From Chrysogorgia sp. JL179-B06 (Eukaryota; Cnidaria; Anthozoa; Scleralcyonacea; Chrysogorgiidae): a stretch of DNA of 64,000 nucleotides. The stretch spans positions 1,505,501 through 1,569,500 of the forward strand of contig JAYKKM010000472.1 of the NCBI GenBank assembly GCA_035772405.1. Direction: 5' to 3'. The notes beneath the pieces are model-generated. The model saw only the letters and a list, made by a program, of their open reading frames with translations, was not told the DNA's origin and did no database searches. A program made the translations under genes and the position numbers. Shown in pieces: positions 1-10,580 of this stretch. The first letter of the stretch is position 1, and each line of letters begins with the position of its first letter.

Positions 1-95
1 GCGTTATATTAATTATAAAATCAACGTCTGATACTCCAGTTACATATAGAGCTCATTGCCGTTGCTATCTCGGGCTACTGTGGTTTTATTTAGTA

Positions 96-2591
96 TTGTC
101 TAGCACAAGTACGAGTTTAAACGGCACAAGTACGAGTTTAAACGTAAATCAGAAATCATTAACAGATCAACAAATATCCAATCTCGATGACAACGATGAG
201 AATAGATCGAGCAATTCATTCACCGATTCATTAAAATTGAATAATATTATAAAGGCAACTGAAGAACAAGCTGAGAAAAATAGTGTTGAAATTGTCACAA
301 ACCCTCAATCGACAACTGAAAACGAGGATTGTTATAGTGACATTGGTGAAACCTTTTACTTTAGTCACACAGAGACGGAGCTGTTTAGCATACCACTACC
401 AGCAAATGACCCTTCAACTTGGAGACTTTTAACCAAAATTCAGAAAGAAACAATTATTCAAAAGGGCGCCCGGAAAAGCCCCAGTGCTTTCCACGTGATA
501 GCTGGGGGCGCTGTTTATGGGAGCATTTTTTATCAAGACTTGCCTAATGGCGAAAAAATAGAAAGAGATTGGCTTGTATGGAGTTCATCATCGCAAGGAC
601 TGTTTTGCTTTGCTTGTTGTCTTTTTAAAGATTCGTCACAGCTAGAGAGAAAGTCACAGATCTCACAACTGACAAGGAGTGATGCAGGAGTCAAGGACAA
701 TTGGAGGAAATTGTATGAAAAAATTGAGGCACACCGAGGAAATTCTGCGCATATCTCATGCTATTTAACATGGAAAGATCTTGAGAAAAACATAAATGAA
801 TCGGTTGGAATTGACCATAGTCTTCAAAAGCAATATGATACTGAGATGGAAAAATGGCGTGAAGTTTGATGCATTTTAGACGTTTTATTTTTTTCTGAAA
901 GAAATCTTCCATTTCGTGGCTCCACCAATAAATTAGGTGATCCAAACAATGGACTTTTCCTTGGAAACTTGGAGTTACACCTTAATGAAGTCAAGAAACA
1001 CCAAGAGAAAGAAACTCGAATGCAAGCACACTATCTATCATGGCGTTCACAGAATGAGTTCATTGAAGAGTGTGCAAAGATTGTTCTTACCGCCATTGTA
1101 GATGAAGTGAAGAGAGCATTGTACTACATCATTATTGTTGATGGCACACCAGACACCTCACATGCACATGAAAATGAGAATCTCTGGGAGATCTGTGAGC
1201 GATTTTTGAAGATGGAAGACTGAGAAAAAGAAAGGATATGATATTGCAGAGCTGATATGTAAAGTGCTTAAAGAACATGATATTCTGCTAAAAAAACTGC
1301 AGAGGTCAAGGATATGACAATGGATCAAATATGTCCGGTCGTTATAACGGAGCTCAAGCATTAATCCGGGAGAAGAATCCTCAGGCTGTTTGCTCTCCTT
1401 GCGGTGCTCATACCCTTAATCTTTGTGGAGTTCATGCAGCTGAGTTTAATGTAGTTGTGAAAATTTTTTGGGGGAATATCCAAAAACTGTACAATCTGTT
1501 TAGTTGTAGTCCATCTCGCTGGAAAATGTTGCAAGAAATTGCTCATATTTCACTGCATAAATTGTCAGTTACTCGGTGGAGTGCTAGAATTGACGCTGTA
1601 AAGCCACTAGTAAAGAGGCCCAGAGAAATCTTGGAAGCTTTAGATAGTTTGAAAGAACTTGACTTACCTGCTGATTTGTGCAATGATGTAGACACTCATC
1701 AAGTGGTTAAAATCATTTGAGTATGCTCTACTGGCTAGTTTTTGGTTTAAAGTTTTGCAATCCATTAATGATGTTAGTCTGTTGCTGCGAGGTTCTGGAA
1801 TTACTATTGACGAAGAATTGCATCTTATTAAAGCACTGCAAGATGATTTAAAGCGCATTCGAGAATCGTGGAATGTTATCCTTGAGGAATCAAAGCTTGT
1901 TGCTGGTTCTTTAGGTCTCAATGAACATTTCCAGGAAAAAAGACGACGGATTCGTAGGACATTTCATAATGAAAACCTGGCTAACGAATTTGAAGTACAA
2001 GACGAGGAAGCGCTGTTCCGAATAAATGTCTTTAATGTGACTTTAGACAAAGTAATTAGTGAAGTGACGCGTAGATTTGAAACAAGTGAACAATTGAACA
2101 GCATGTTTTGCTTCCTTTGGAATCCTCCTACTCCTAGTATACCAGAGTCAGCGGATTTAGAGGATGTTGAAAACACTTGCAAAAACTTTTGTCGAAAGCT
2201 CTCAGAATTTTATCCGAATAATCTGAATGAAAACCAAATCTTGGAAGAACTTCGTCTACTCCATAAACTAGAGCGAAATAACAATTTGTTCGGTAAATTA
2301 TCTTCTCTTGAGTTGCTTAACAAGATTTATGCAAAAGGACTTCAAAACATATTTCCACAGATTTGTGTCGCCCTAAGAATCTTTGTAAGCATACCCGTGT
2401 CAGCTGCTTCTGGAGAACGATCTTTTAGTAAACTAGCAATTGTAAAGAATTGCCGTCGATCTACAATGGGGCAAGAACGTCTTTCCGGACTAATTACGCT
2501 TTCTTCCGAGCAGGATATAGCAAGAAAGATTAACTATGACACCGCAATTGAAGCATTTGCTTCGAAGTGTGCACGAAAAGCAAGAATATGA
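96..2591 (+). pseudogene. Broken hAT-family transposase, DUF4371/ZMYM1-like
   Basis: The translated pieces follow the order of ZMYM1-like, hAT-derived proteins. First comes a TTF-type zinc-finger region with LFCFACCLF near 600-630. Next is the DUF4371 core, including FRGSTNKLGDPNNG (about 915-955), IIIVDGTPDTSH (about 1130-1160), GYDNGSNMSGRYNGAQA (about 1312-1362) and AVCSPCGAHTLNL (1383-1422). The hAT C-terminal dimerisation region has IPVSAASGERSFSKL near 2390-2435, and the stop is at 2589-2591. The frame is broken by an in-frame TGA at 867-869, a frameshift near 1180-1330 and another near 1700-1760. The first listed codon at 96 is TTG, so the true start lies upstream or is lost. A short duplication near 100-145 repeats the STSLNG-coding segment. 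Such proteins bind transposon ends and catalyse cut-and-paste transposition. This copy cannot make a full protein. Confidence 0.8.
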
Positions 2592-2617
2592 ATGAGCTGA
2601 TTAGCCTGATTTAGCAG

Positions 2618-2626
2618 TGTACCACC
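2618..2626 (+). repeat. Left target-site duplication of the palindromic element
   Basis: TGTACCACC, identical in direct orientation to 5118-5126, immediately outside the terminal inverted repeats of the element at 2627-5117. It lies 27 bp after the stop of the hAT-like transposase. Confidence 0.85.
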
Positions 2627-2766
2627 TAGCCTGTGCCCCAGACCACACACGCTTCGTGTATGGTCTGTGCAACAAGCTCCAAAAAGCTGTCCCGTCACGT
2701 GGTCAGTTTCCACCGCCAGGCGGTGGAAATTTATGCAATTTATAATAATTATGTTAATAAAACAAC

Positions 2767-3281
2767 ATGGCGGCGTACTCCTTCTCTGACGAAGCTTCAG
2801 ACTAGAGGAGGCGTTCTACGTGTTGAAGAAAGCGCTTAAAATTTCTGACTTCTATGAAGATCAGAAAAAGCTTATTAAGGCCTTCTGCAATGGGCAGAAC
2901 ATTCATTTTAGCGCTTCAACGGGATACGGAAAATCTGCAGTTTTCCAGTCAATACCTGGAACATCAACGCTTAGTTATAGCGGGTTATATTAACTATGGT
3001 TATAGTCATATCTCCACTATAAGGTCTCTCATGGAAGATCAAGTGAGATTCCTTCAAAGTACCGGAATATCCGCCATTGGCGCATTGCCCTCCACGATCA
3101 ATCAGAAGACCTGGATAAAAAACTCCGAGATTTAGAGGATGGCATTTATTCACTGGTGACAATGCTTCTCCTGAATGCATGTTGGAAAAGAACATATGGA
3201 GAAAGAGGTTCTTTCTTTGGACGCTTTTCGTGATCACTGCATTGGAGTTGTGTACGACGAAGCTCATATTATAGCTCAATG
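2767..3281 (+). pseudogene. RecQ-like helicase N-terminal exon, left arm copy
   Basis: The exon opens with ATG at 2767 (MAAYSF) and would end at the donor G|GTAAGT at 3281/3282. Family motifs are visible in shifted frames: a Q-motif-like FYEDQKKLIKAFCNGQN, a Walker A box TGYGKSA (about 2918-2938), motif Ia around LMEDQV, and a DEAH box in VVYDEAHIIAQW just before the donor. RecQ-type helicases unwind DNA using ATP. This copy has several indels, including loss of a segment after FQSIP compared with the right arm, and cannot be read through. It is a partial first exon only; no helicase C-terminal domain is present. Confidence 0.65.
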
Positions 3282-3616
3282 GTAAGTTCAATGGCACATA
3301 TATTCTGTACTACCTACACTGTATAAGACTTTAATCCCAATCATGCATTACTATAGTATTAAAGTATACATTGCATACAAATCTAAGTTTAAATACCGGT
3401 ACTAAAAGTTGTATATAAGTTTAATATTATAAGTTACATTACATTATATCAATATTTTTTTTGTAATCTTGTGTTTTTTATTGCTTTTAGTACTTATATA
3501 CTTTTTTGGACATTATTCATTATTCATTAAATTATTAATGCTTATAATTATTAATGCTTATATATTCCTGTGCTGTGTCTAAAAACTTTATTATTTATTT
3601 ATTTACTCTTTGTTAG

Positions 3617-4073
3617 GGGTTCTGCCGATGAGGCTTGTTTGGAACAGAAGTGTTAAATTGAAATCTGGATTAGGTGGAAATATTCCACTTGATTTGGCAT
3701 TAGAGCACTACATAAGAGTAATTAAAATACTGCTGAGAAAACTTGGACCCAATCAAGCAAATCCATGCACATAATCCAACGTTATGTCAAAGCAATGGTC
3801 GTGAATAAGAAGCTCATCGACAATTTTGATAACATGTGTTAAACTTTAATGGTATCAGGAAAGCATGTCCGGAGAGCTGCAAGTGCGGACAAAAATAAGT
3901 TGGTGAAAGAGTTGATGCAAGAAAAAGCTTTAACTCATACCATTAATCGAAGATATATATATTATCAACAATGTAAAGACAATGTAAACAATGTAAATTT
4001 TGATATCCATGAGTTTTATAGATGGATAAATGACCACAAAAGGAAGATTGCTTTGAATAAAACAGCTCGTTGA
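3617..4073 (+). pseudogene. C-terminal fragment of a DUF6589-like multi-copy protein
   Basis: The loop of the palindromic element encodes, in two or three frames, segments such as GGNIPLDLALEHYIRVIK (about 3675-3730) and the 74-residue piece after 3849, ending KIALNKTAR with a stop at 4073. A tract of the type 'GGNIPLDL..EH' is the recurring end of DUF6589-like proteins that are abundant in cnidarians; I infer the family from memory. An acceptor-like pyrimidine tract precedes it (about 3598-3616), so it could be the terminal exon of the gene whose first exon is in the arms. That would make an unusual helicase plus DUF6589 combination, which I cannot confirm. Confidence 0.4.
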
Positions 4074-4472
4074 ATTTAAAATTACTTATAATATGACCGA
4101 TTCAGCACACATAATAATATACAGTACAATACAATACACATATGCAGTGCACTACACTATAATATACAGTGTATACAGTATATATAAGGAGACAGTTTAG
4201 ATGCATTAATAATTTAATGAATAATGTCCAAAAAGTATATAAGTACTAAAAGCAATAAGATTACAAAAAATATATAAAAACACAAGATCACAAAAAAAAT
4301 ATTGATATAATGTAATGTAACTTATAATATTAAACTTATATACAACTTTTAGTACCGGTATTTAAACTTAGATTTGTATGCAATGTATACTTTAATACTA
4401 CAGTAATGCATGATTGGGATTAAAGTCTTATACAGTGCAGGTAGTACAGAATATATGTGCGATTGAACTTAC

Positions 4473-4977
4473 CATTGAGCTATAATATGAGCTTCGTCGT
4501 ACACAACTCCAATGCAGTGATCACGAAAAGCGTCCGAAGAAAGAACCTTTCTCCATATGTTCTTTTCTAACATGCATTCAGGAGAAGCATTGTCACCAGT
4601 GAATAAATGCCATCCTCTAAATCTCGGAGTTTTTTATCCAGGTCTTCTTATTGATCGTGGAGGGCAATAGCGGATATTCCGGTACTTTGAAGGAATCTCA
4701 CTTGATCTTCCATGAGAGACCTTAGTGGAGATATGACTATAACTAAGCGTTGATGTTCCAACGACCTGTTCGATTACAATATCGTACACCCAAGGTATTG
4801 ACTGGAAAACTGCAGATTTTCCGTATCCCGTTGAAGCGCTAAAATGAATGTTCTGCCCATTGCAGAAGGTCTTAATAAGCTTTTTCTGATCTTCATAGAA
4901 GTCAGAAATTTTAACTTCTTCAACACGTAGAACGCCTCCTCTGATCGAGCTTCATCAGAGAAGGAGTACGCCGCCAT
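4473..4977 (-). pseudogene. RecQ-like helicase N-terminal exon, right arm copy
   Basis: This is the mirror copy of 2767-3281. It starts with ATG at 4977 and ends at the donor GTAAGT (plus-strand complement at 4467-4472). It keeps the Walker A box TGYGKS, a motif Ia-like segment ending PLRSLMEDQV and the DEAH box. It retains a VYDIVIEQVV segment that the left arm has lost, so it is the more complete of the two. It still needs frame changes to be read as a whole, so I treat it as a pseudogene. Both copies point toward the centre of the palindrome. Confidence 0.65.
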
Positions 4978-5117
4978 GTTGTTTTATTGACATAATTATT
5001 ATAAATTGCATACATTTCCACCGCCTGGCGGTGGAAACTGACCACGTGACGGGACAGCTTTTTGGAGCTTGTTGCACAGACCATACACGAAGCGTGTGTG
5101 GTCTGGGGCACAGGCTA

Positions 5118-5126
5118 TGTACCACC
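5118..5126 (+). repeat. Right target-site duplication of the palindromic element
   Basis: TGTACCACC, matching 2618-2626. Beyond it the sequence of the older hAT-like element resumes and runs to its probable end at 5245. Confidence 0.85.
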
Positions 5127-5245
5127 TTGTTTTGCTAAATACAAAATGAAGTAAACTTTCATGACTATTTTTTGTGTTTTTCTCGGGAGGGGGGGAGGGC
5201 AATGAGAATTTTGCCCCAGCCCCCAAAATTGTCTGGGCGGCCCTG

Positions 5246-6057
5246 GCTGTCAAACGAATAAAAAATGAAATAGGCCTATACTTTATAAAGTATAGACATG
5301 TACTTCTATAGACTGATAGACATCAGGTAGCTTGTCGAGTTGTCGGCGATTCTTACATCAGCAGTATATGCATAATTGCAAAATGTGACAAACATTTGGA
5401 TTTCAAAAGGTACTCAATAATTGAAATGTACTCAATAATTATTGAAATGTACTCATTATGGCACATTGTTACTGTAAGATTCAAGGTGAGTAAACATTAA
5501 ACTATTTGTGAATGCTGTAGAGATGAATAGCCATAACGGATGGCATGCAGGGAGCGAGCTTGATGGAGACATTTAACTTTCGATTAATGTAACACTAAAT
5601 AATTGTGTAGTACAGCTTCTAAGCACCCAAAAACAGATCGATCATTCACATTTTGATAAAAGCGTCACACTTGGTACACATGTGCTATGATAAATGCTCA
5701 ACAAGATGAGAGATGGACCCCAACGAAATTTGCATTTTAGGGGGTGTGGCACCATATTTAATGAACCTTTTCACCAATACCGCCGCCGTCTTGAATTCGC
5801 AATGCATTGTGGTCTATCCAGGATAATAAGCTCTATTAAAAAGGTGTTAATGCCGTGTGATGTCATCATGTGGTAAATGTATTGTCATAAACACTCTAGA
5901 CTTGAAAACAATGGCGAGGTGTAGATCTATTCTGTTCTTTGGAGCCAAAATAACTGTCTCTTTCGCCTACCTCTCTGACTTACACTTTAATAGTTGTGCT
6001 AGCTTTAGCCCACGGCTTTCGATTCAGTGGATTTGCCTATTCAGCGGATTTCCCAAG
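5246..6057. other. No recognised gene
   Basis: About 0.8 kb between the hAT-like right end and the next exon. It contains short direct repeats of a 'GAAATGTACTCA' type at 5415-5460 and two short frames that match nothing I know. I see no reliable coding or structural feature. Confidence 0.5.
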
Positions 6058-6891
6058 ATGGCACACAGTGATAAGCAAACCACATCGGCTGCAAATGGCG
6101 ATGAAAAGGTGAGGAATTCGTACACTTTTAACTCCATAACTTACTATAGTATTGGATAATACTTGGTACATACAACGTAGAGCAACAAATGCTATTAGTC
6201 ATCGTTATTTTAGCTCATACATTCACGCAGAACTGGTTGTTTCGCCTGTAAGTTTATATGGAAGCCGGTCGTTTTTACTTGCAGACAACTGACCTAGAAG
6301 TGCAGAGTTAATAGAAATCGATCAGTGTTGTGATAATCTGCCAGACCTAACAATATGTCTAAAAAGATGGTGGTAGTAGTGACTGGCAATAAAGAACTAC
6401 TGATAAGGGAAACTTCAGCGACTCACTCTGATTGGAATAAGTGTATTATTTGTCAGATGGATAAAGAAGAAAAATCTGTCAGATGTCCAGCAAAATCCAC
6501 TAGATCATGTGTTTCTGGCTATGAAACATTTGTTTCCAACTTATTGGAATTTGAAAAGCTTGGTGAAATACCACTAGGTGTAGATCCCAAACGTCTTGAT
6601 GGTGGTGAAGGTATGCTACAGACATTGGAGAACCACAGGGTATGGTGGCACAAAACCTGTTACAACAAATTTGAATCCTATCATTTGACCAGGGCACGAA
6701 AACGGAAATCAAATGAACATCCAGATGGAGGTAGCCCAATGAAGACGAGAACCAGCATTGTAAATTTAAACGTCTTGGAAATGAATGTGCCAAAAGTACA
6801 TGGAGAGGTGGCAGTATCCGATGAAGAATTAAGAGAAATGGTTAGAGAATGTACATTCTCTTTACGACCAAGAGCAGATGCCCGCAAATAA
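6058..6891 (+). CDS. N-terminal region of an uncharacterised cysteine-containing repetitive gene
   Basis: A possible non-coding or short first exon at 6058-6108 (starts ATGGCACACAG, ends AAAAG before GTGAGG) is followed by an acceptor TTTTTACTTGCAG near 6282. The main ATG is at 6355 and the frame runs 178 codons to 6891. The protein has a CIICQMD...RCP cysteine pair, a GYETFVSNLLEFEKLGEIPL-type stretch, a WWHKTCYNKFE segment and a basic RARKRK stretch. This order (WNKCIICQ, then WHKxCYxKF, then RAxKR) is the start of a large family of uncharacterised cnidarian proteins, often fused to DUF6589-like C-terminal parts. Here it stops early, so the copy is probably truncated. A further acceptor-like site lies near 7047. 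The function is unknown. Confidence 0.5.
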
Positions 6892-7238
6892 ATATATATC
6901 TTGGGCAGGTTATCGCAATAACACCTGTCCGTCCAAGATGCACATACTGTCACCATGATCCGCCATTCCATGACTTTGATTGAGCAGTATATAACACCTA
7001 ATGTAGATACTGTCATCACATTCTTATTCATATTATCTTTTTAACAGATTATGTGTCTTCTCTAGAAGGTACACCATTGTAGCCGATGGCCTGGAGGATG
7101 TCGAGAACTGTTGTCCATCAGCAATGCACTTATTTCACTATTGTTAGCTTCATGTAACTAATAAAATGGAAAACCAAAAAAAGTTTTTTTAGTTACAGAC
7201 TACTTGAAAATCGATTACATATTACCATACATGCAAAC

Positions 7239-7395
7239 CTTCTGCCATATATCTTTCATGTAATCGGTTTTGCAATCGATAATATTGAGATCTTTGCTTA
7301 TGATATTATATACCACAGGCGAAAGAAGATTAGGTCCAGGGTCTCCTTGCATTATAGACATAGCCATTATCTCTCCTGCTATGCGAAAGTCCTCA
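7239..7395 (-). CDS. Single HECT-domain exon, G2E3-like
   Basis: The exon lies between an acceptor-like site after 7396 and a donor (GTTTGC, complement at 7233-7238). It encodes FRIAGEIMAMSIMQGDPGPN followed by LLSPVVYNIISKDLN. This fits the segment of HECT ubiquitin-ligase domains where 'GxMIAMSLxQGGPAP' is followed by a 'LSPxVYxYI' stretch, closest in my memory to G2E3-like proteins. HECT enzymes pass ubiquitin to substrates through a catalytic cysteine near the C-terminus, which is not in this exon. I found no flanking exons within 1 kb, so this is either an isolated piece of a larger gene or a remnant. Confidence 0.5.
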
Positions 7396-7439
7396 CTTGC
7401 CAAAGCCAAGACAGACTTAGTTGGGCATCCATCACCAAA

Positions 7440-7600
7440 CTAACATATATGTCAAATATCTGTAAGTATCTGTCACATATCTGTCTGGTGTTTTGGTATA
7501 TCTGCAAAATATCTGTAGGAAATATGCATACATTTTACAGATACATGGATTGTCTGTCAACATATCTGTATATTGTTTACAGTTACTTGGCAGATATGTT
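7440..7600. repeat. Cluster of ATATCTGT-type motifs
   Basis: Within 160 bp the motif ATATCTGT or ATCTGT appears about eight times with irregular spacing (for example near 7457, 7468, 7477, 7508). Short spacers separate the copies rather than a fixed unit. It is compatible with a degenerate repeat; the complement contains repeated ACAGATA (GATA-like) words, which is only suggestive. Confidence 0.45.
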
Positions 7601-8226
7601 ACAGCCCAGACTATTTTTTCTTCATATAATTTTAGATTACAAATAGTTGTTATGGATTTGTTGTCGATTGCAATACAAACACAAAGGTCACCTTCTGAAT
7701 AGACAGCTGGTCAATTTAAAATTAAAGTTCTTAAATAATGGTACAGTTTTCAGGTTCCTCAATTGTCATTAATAAGCAGATCTCTAACATATAGTGATTG
7801 AAGCTAACTTTTAAATATTGAAGTTTGAATCATGCACTGACCACTAACAGGACTGTCTCCACTATGATTGCAGCAGTTGCTGTTAAGTTTGTACTGTAGT
7901 TCTTAGTTAAGGTTCGGTAATCAAATAGCATTGTCTACCACTTGGCATATAATTATTTTACCTTGGTGAGGGCAATAATCCCACACACCAAAAGAGCCAG
8001 TCTTGACGTATAGTATTACAATACGATTTTATTGAAACAAATAAGAATATCTAAAATATACAATATATGGTAAAACATATTCTAAAATATGGTCTTATTT
8101 ACATGAGCTGATGGGTAGAATTTAAGATTAGTTAATTTGTGAGCCTATGTAGTTAATCTGAGAGGAAAATTGGTTTTAGATTATGTCAACTAGTATGACT
8201 CGTAACAGAAAACGAAAACAATATAT
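7601..8226. other. No recognised gene
   Basis: AT-rich sequence downstream (minus-strand sense) of the CACTA-like gene ending at 8227. I see no coding motif or inverted structure of note. Confidence 0.5.
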
Positions 8227-9288
8227 TTAATCTGTTTCAATAAAGTTCGGGAATCTGCTAACATAGCCCTGGTTCACGCCTTGAAACTCCAGGTAGACAC
8301 ATTTCTCCTTGATGCAGCGACCTGTATAACTTCTGCATTCTCCTCTCTAAAAAGAGAAATCAAACTTCAATGAGGAAAATATTATAAGCATGACACATTA
8401 TTATATTATGCACTAGAAGGCATGGATAGCTGAGTTTTTCAAGCAGTTTGACAGGTTTGGAAAACAGATAATAAATAGTTTCCCAGTGTATGATAGCTTC
8501 TCAAATGGATCAGCATTTCCAGAGGAATTTGAGGTAAAAGTTGGGTTGATTTATGGACATTTATTACCACATTTCTCAACCATGTTCTATTTGTGTTACC
8601 TCTGCTTTCCTCATGAATTATTGAGTTTTGGAATGTTGGCAAAACTTACCGTGGCTTCATAACAGCTTGGATATAATTGACAACAATGTCTGGTTCATCA
8701 TCTTTAAACTGGACTGTCCCATCCTTTTCAAGTTTCCATATCACAGCAAAAGAACTTGCATCATGTTTTTGACCATGCTGACACGGTGGCTGGTGCTGGA
8801 AAAAGAACTGGATTTGACCGTAAGCATCACCTTTATGAGTTGCCTCTTCATAAACCATGGTGTAACTGTTCCGCTCTTAGTGGCACGAGTATACACCTTG
8901 CTATGGAAAACGTCTCTTCCAATTTTCATCCTGTTGAACCTTTGGATTGTACCAATAGGTGTATTTCCAAGAAGCTGAAGCAACTTTTCTCTCACATTCA
9001 CATCCAGAATGCACCTGCTGGCAGCACCTAGTCGAAACATGTCTTGGCCAACACGGATTAATCTACAAGTTAGATAAATTTGTTTAGGGATAAATTAATA
9101 ACAGGACAACACAGTCAAGCCAATACTTTCCTTGAACACCAAACTTTAACTTTGAATAAAATGTATCAGCTGGTGAGTCTTTCTGTAGACCTTCTAGTTC
9201 TGGCAATTGTTGCATTGCTAATAGTGATGTCAAAATCTGAAAAAGATCAGTCATTGCAATGAATACTTAATATACCATCCATGTCACC

Positions 9289-9731
9289 CATAGGCGGTGC
9301 AACCAGGGGGCTATAGCCCCCCTAGAAGACACATCTAGGTTACCCAATATCCCACTTGTATCCCATGAAATCCAAACAGATCAAGAGATACGACGAAATT
9401 CTATGCATGGCATGGACAATAAAATTAGAGGGAGATCCTGGGAACAACAAATGTGTAATAACATGGTGCCATTTACTGTAAATATTATGATATTTGGTTC
9501 TTTGTTTTTGCGTAAAAATTGAGCCATGCTTGCTGCAACATTAGCTAGAAACGAATGCCAGAAATCACGTTTCAGAGGTTCTAGATTTCAAAATGTTCAT
9601 GGGAAGCATGCCCCCTAACCCCCCTAGAAGTATTGCGCCTTCGTAGCAAACTACTACACAGATTTGTACCCATTGTACCGGTTTCGCCTAGTTTCAGCCC
9701 CCCTACTTTCAAACACGTTCCGCTGCCACTG
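9289..9731. mobile_element. hAT-type MITE with 8-bp TSD
   Basis: A 443-bp non-coding element lies within an intron of the CACTA-like gene. ATGTCACC flanks it directly at 9281-9288 and 9732-9739. Ends read CATAGGCGGTGCAACC on the left and, complemented, CAGTGGCAGCGGAACG on the right, an imperfect terminal inverted repeat beginning CA as in hAT elements. G/C runs lie just inside both ends. No reading frame of interest is inside. Confidence 0.75.
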
Positions 9732-10379
9732 ATGTCACCATGTGCATGTAGGACATTGGAAGCAATGATCAAATAATTGAATGATTGATTAGCAAGCAAA
9801 ATAGCTTTGAAAGGGAAAGAACACACTTTCCTATTAGTTTTTCTGACTGACCCCTGATGGTTTTATTTGCTAGAGTACAGGAACGTGATTGGCCCGGGTT
9901 CATATTTACTAACACTAGACAAAAACTAAAAATAATACTTGTAATAACTTGTCAGAAAAAGGCCTTCATAGTGCATTATACACTACCTGCATATCAACAT
10001 TCTGCGATCCGTGAAACATAGACTTTAAGTCTCCATTGGCATTTTCAAATTCAAATGAAGAATTTGCCCAAAGAGGACCCAACTGCTGGACAGATCTTTC
10101 AAGATGCAACAAATTGTGGTATTCATTGTCATATGCCGTTCTCCTGAAAAGAATAGTACACATTACTGTCTGTCACTACCTTTGTGTATGACCAAACTAA
10201 TAAAATAAAATACAAAACAATTAACACTGCAATCCTAATATAATGATTTATGTCTGTTGAAATATAATAGAAAAGTTAACCAGGTGTGGGAATCATTGGT
10301 AATCAGGACAAATTTGAAATCTGGTTAACTCCTCTATTGCACTTGCTTCGGCACATAAACGCTTCGGCAAATAAACGCA

Positions 10380-10580
10380 ATGGCCAAACACACAAAAAAG
10401 ATTGGAATGGTTGGCAAATATGAAACTGGTTATGGTGCTTCACTAAGGAAGATGATAAAGAAAGTATCACAATACACTCAAGACACACATAGTCATACAC
10501 CTTCTGCGAAAAAGATGCTTCAAAAAGATATGTTGGTATCTGACATATTGCAAAGGTCACAATATGTTGCGCATGGATCG
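10380..10580 (+). pseudogene. RPL37A: Decayed RPL37A (eL43) retrocopy
   Basis: ATG at 10380 begins [20 protein letters not shown], which matches the start of ribosomal protein L37A (typically [20 protein letters not shown]). After KKVSQYTQ the frame shifts. A different frame then shows [15 protein letters not shown] followed by a stop where the family has W (GIWHC). The first of the family's four zinc-binding cysteines is lost. No introns are present although the functional gene normally has them, so this is a processed retrocopy. It sits in the intron between the 10.7 kb and 10.1 kb exons of the minus-strand CACTA-like gene, in the opposite orientation. Confidence 0.8.

Larger units (their letters stand above)
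2627..5117. mobile_element. Near-palindromic foldback DNA element with RecQ-helicase arms and 9-bp TSD
   Basis: The two arms, about 2627-3545 and 4197-5117, are reverse complements of each other over most of their length, with small indels (for example extra sequence in the right arm around 4755-4790). Both ends begin TAGCCTGTGCCCCAGACC read inward. The direct repeat TGTACCACC flanks the element at 2618-2626 and 5118-5126, a clean target-site duplication. Each arm carries an ATG-initiated helicase-like exon pointing inward. The 650-bp central part carries a fragment of a different protein. The duplication shows that the whole 2.49 kb palindrome inserted as one unit. The superfamily is uncertain; 9-bp duplications are common for Mutator-like elements, but I recognise no transposase. 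Confidence 0.85.
1..5245 (+). mobile_element. hAT-like DNA transposon, right part, interrupted by a nested element
   Basis: The transposase remnant at 96-2591 reads toward a right end at about 5231-5245, where the sequence finishes GGGCGGCCCTG. Read inward on the other strand this is CAGGGCCGCCC, the usual start of hAT terminal inverted repeats in animals. The left end is outside the window or too decayed to see. Between the end of the coding part (2591) and this terminus sits a separate palindromic element (2627-5117) flanked by 9-bp duplications, so the hAT element is the older of the two. The hAT family and the right end are inference from motif resemblance, because the left terminal repeat and the 8-bp target duplication cannot be paired here. 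Confidence 0.55.

Noticed and set aside
5694..6159. Short open frames before the 6.36 kb gene
   Set aside because: No motif; they overlap the probable first exon and intron.
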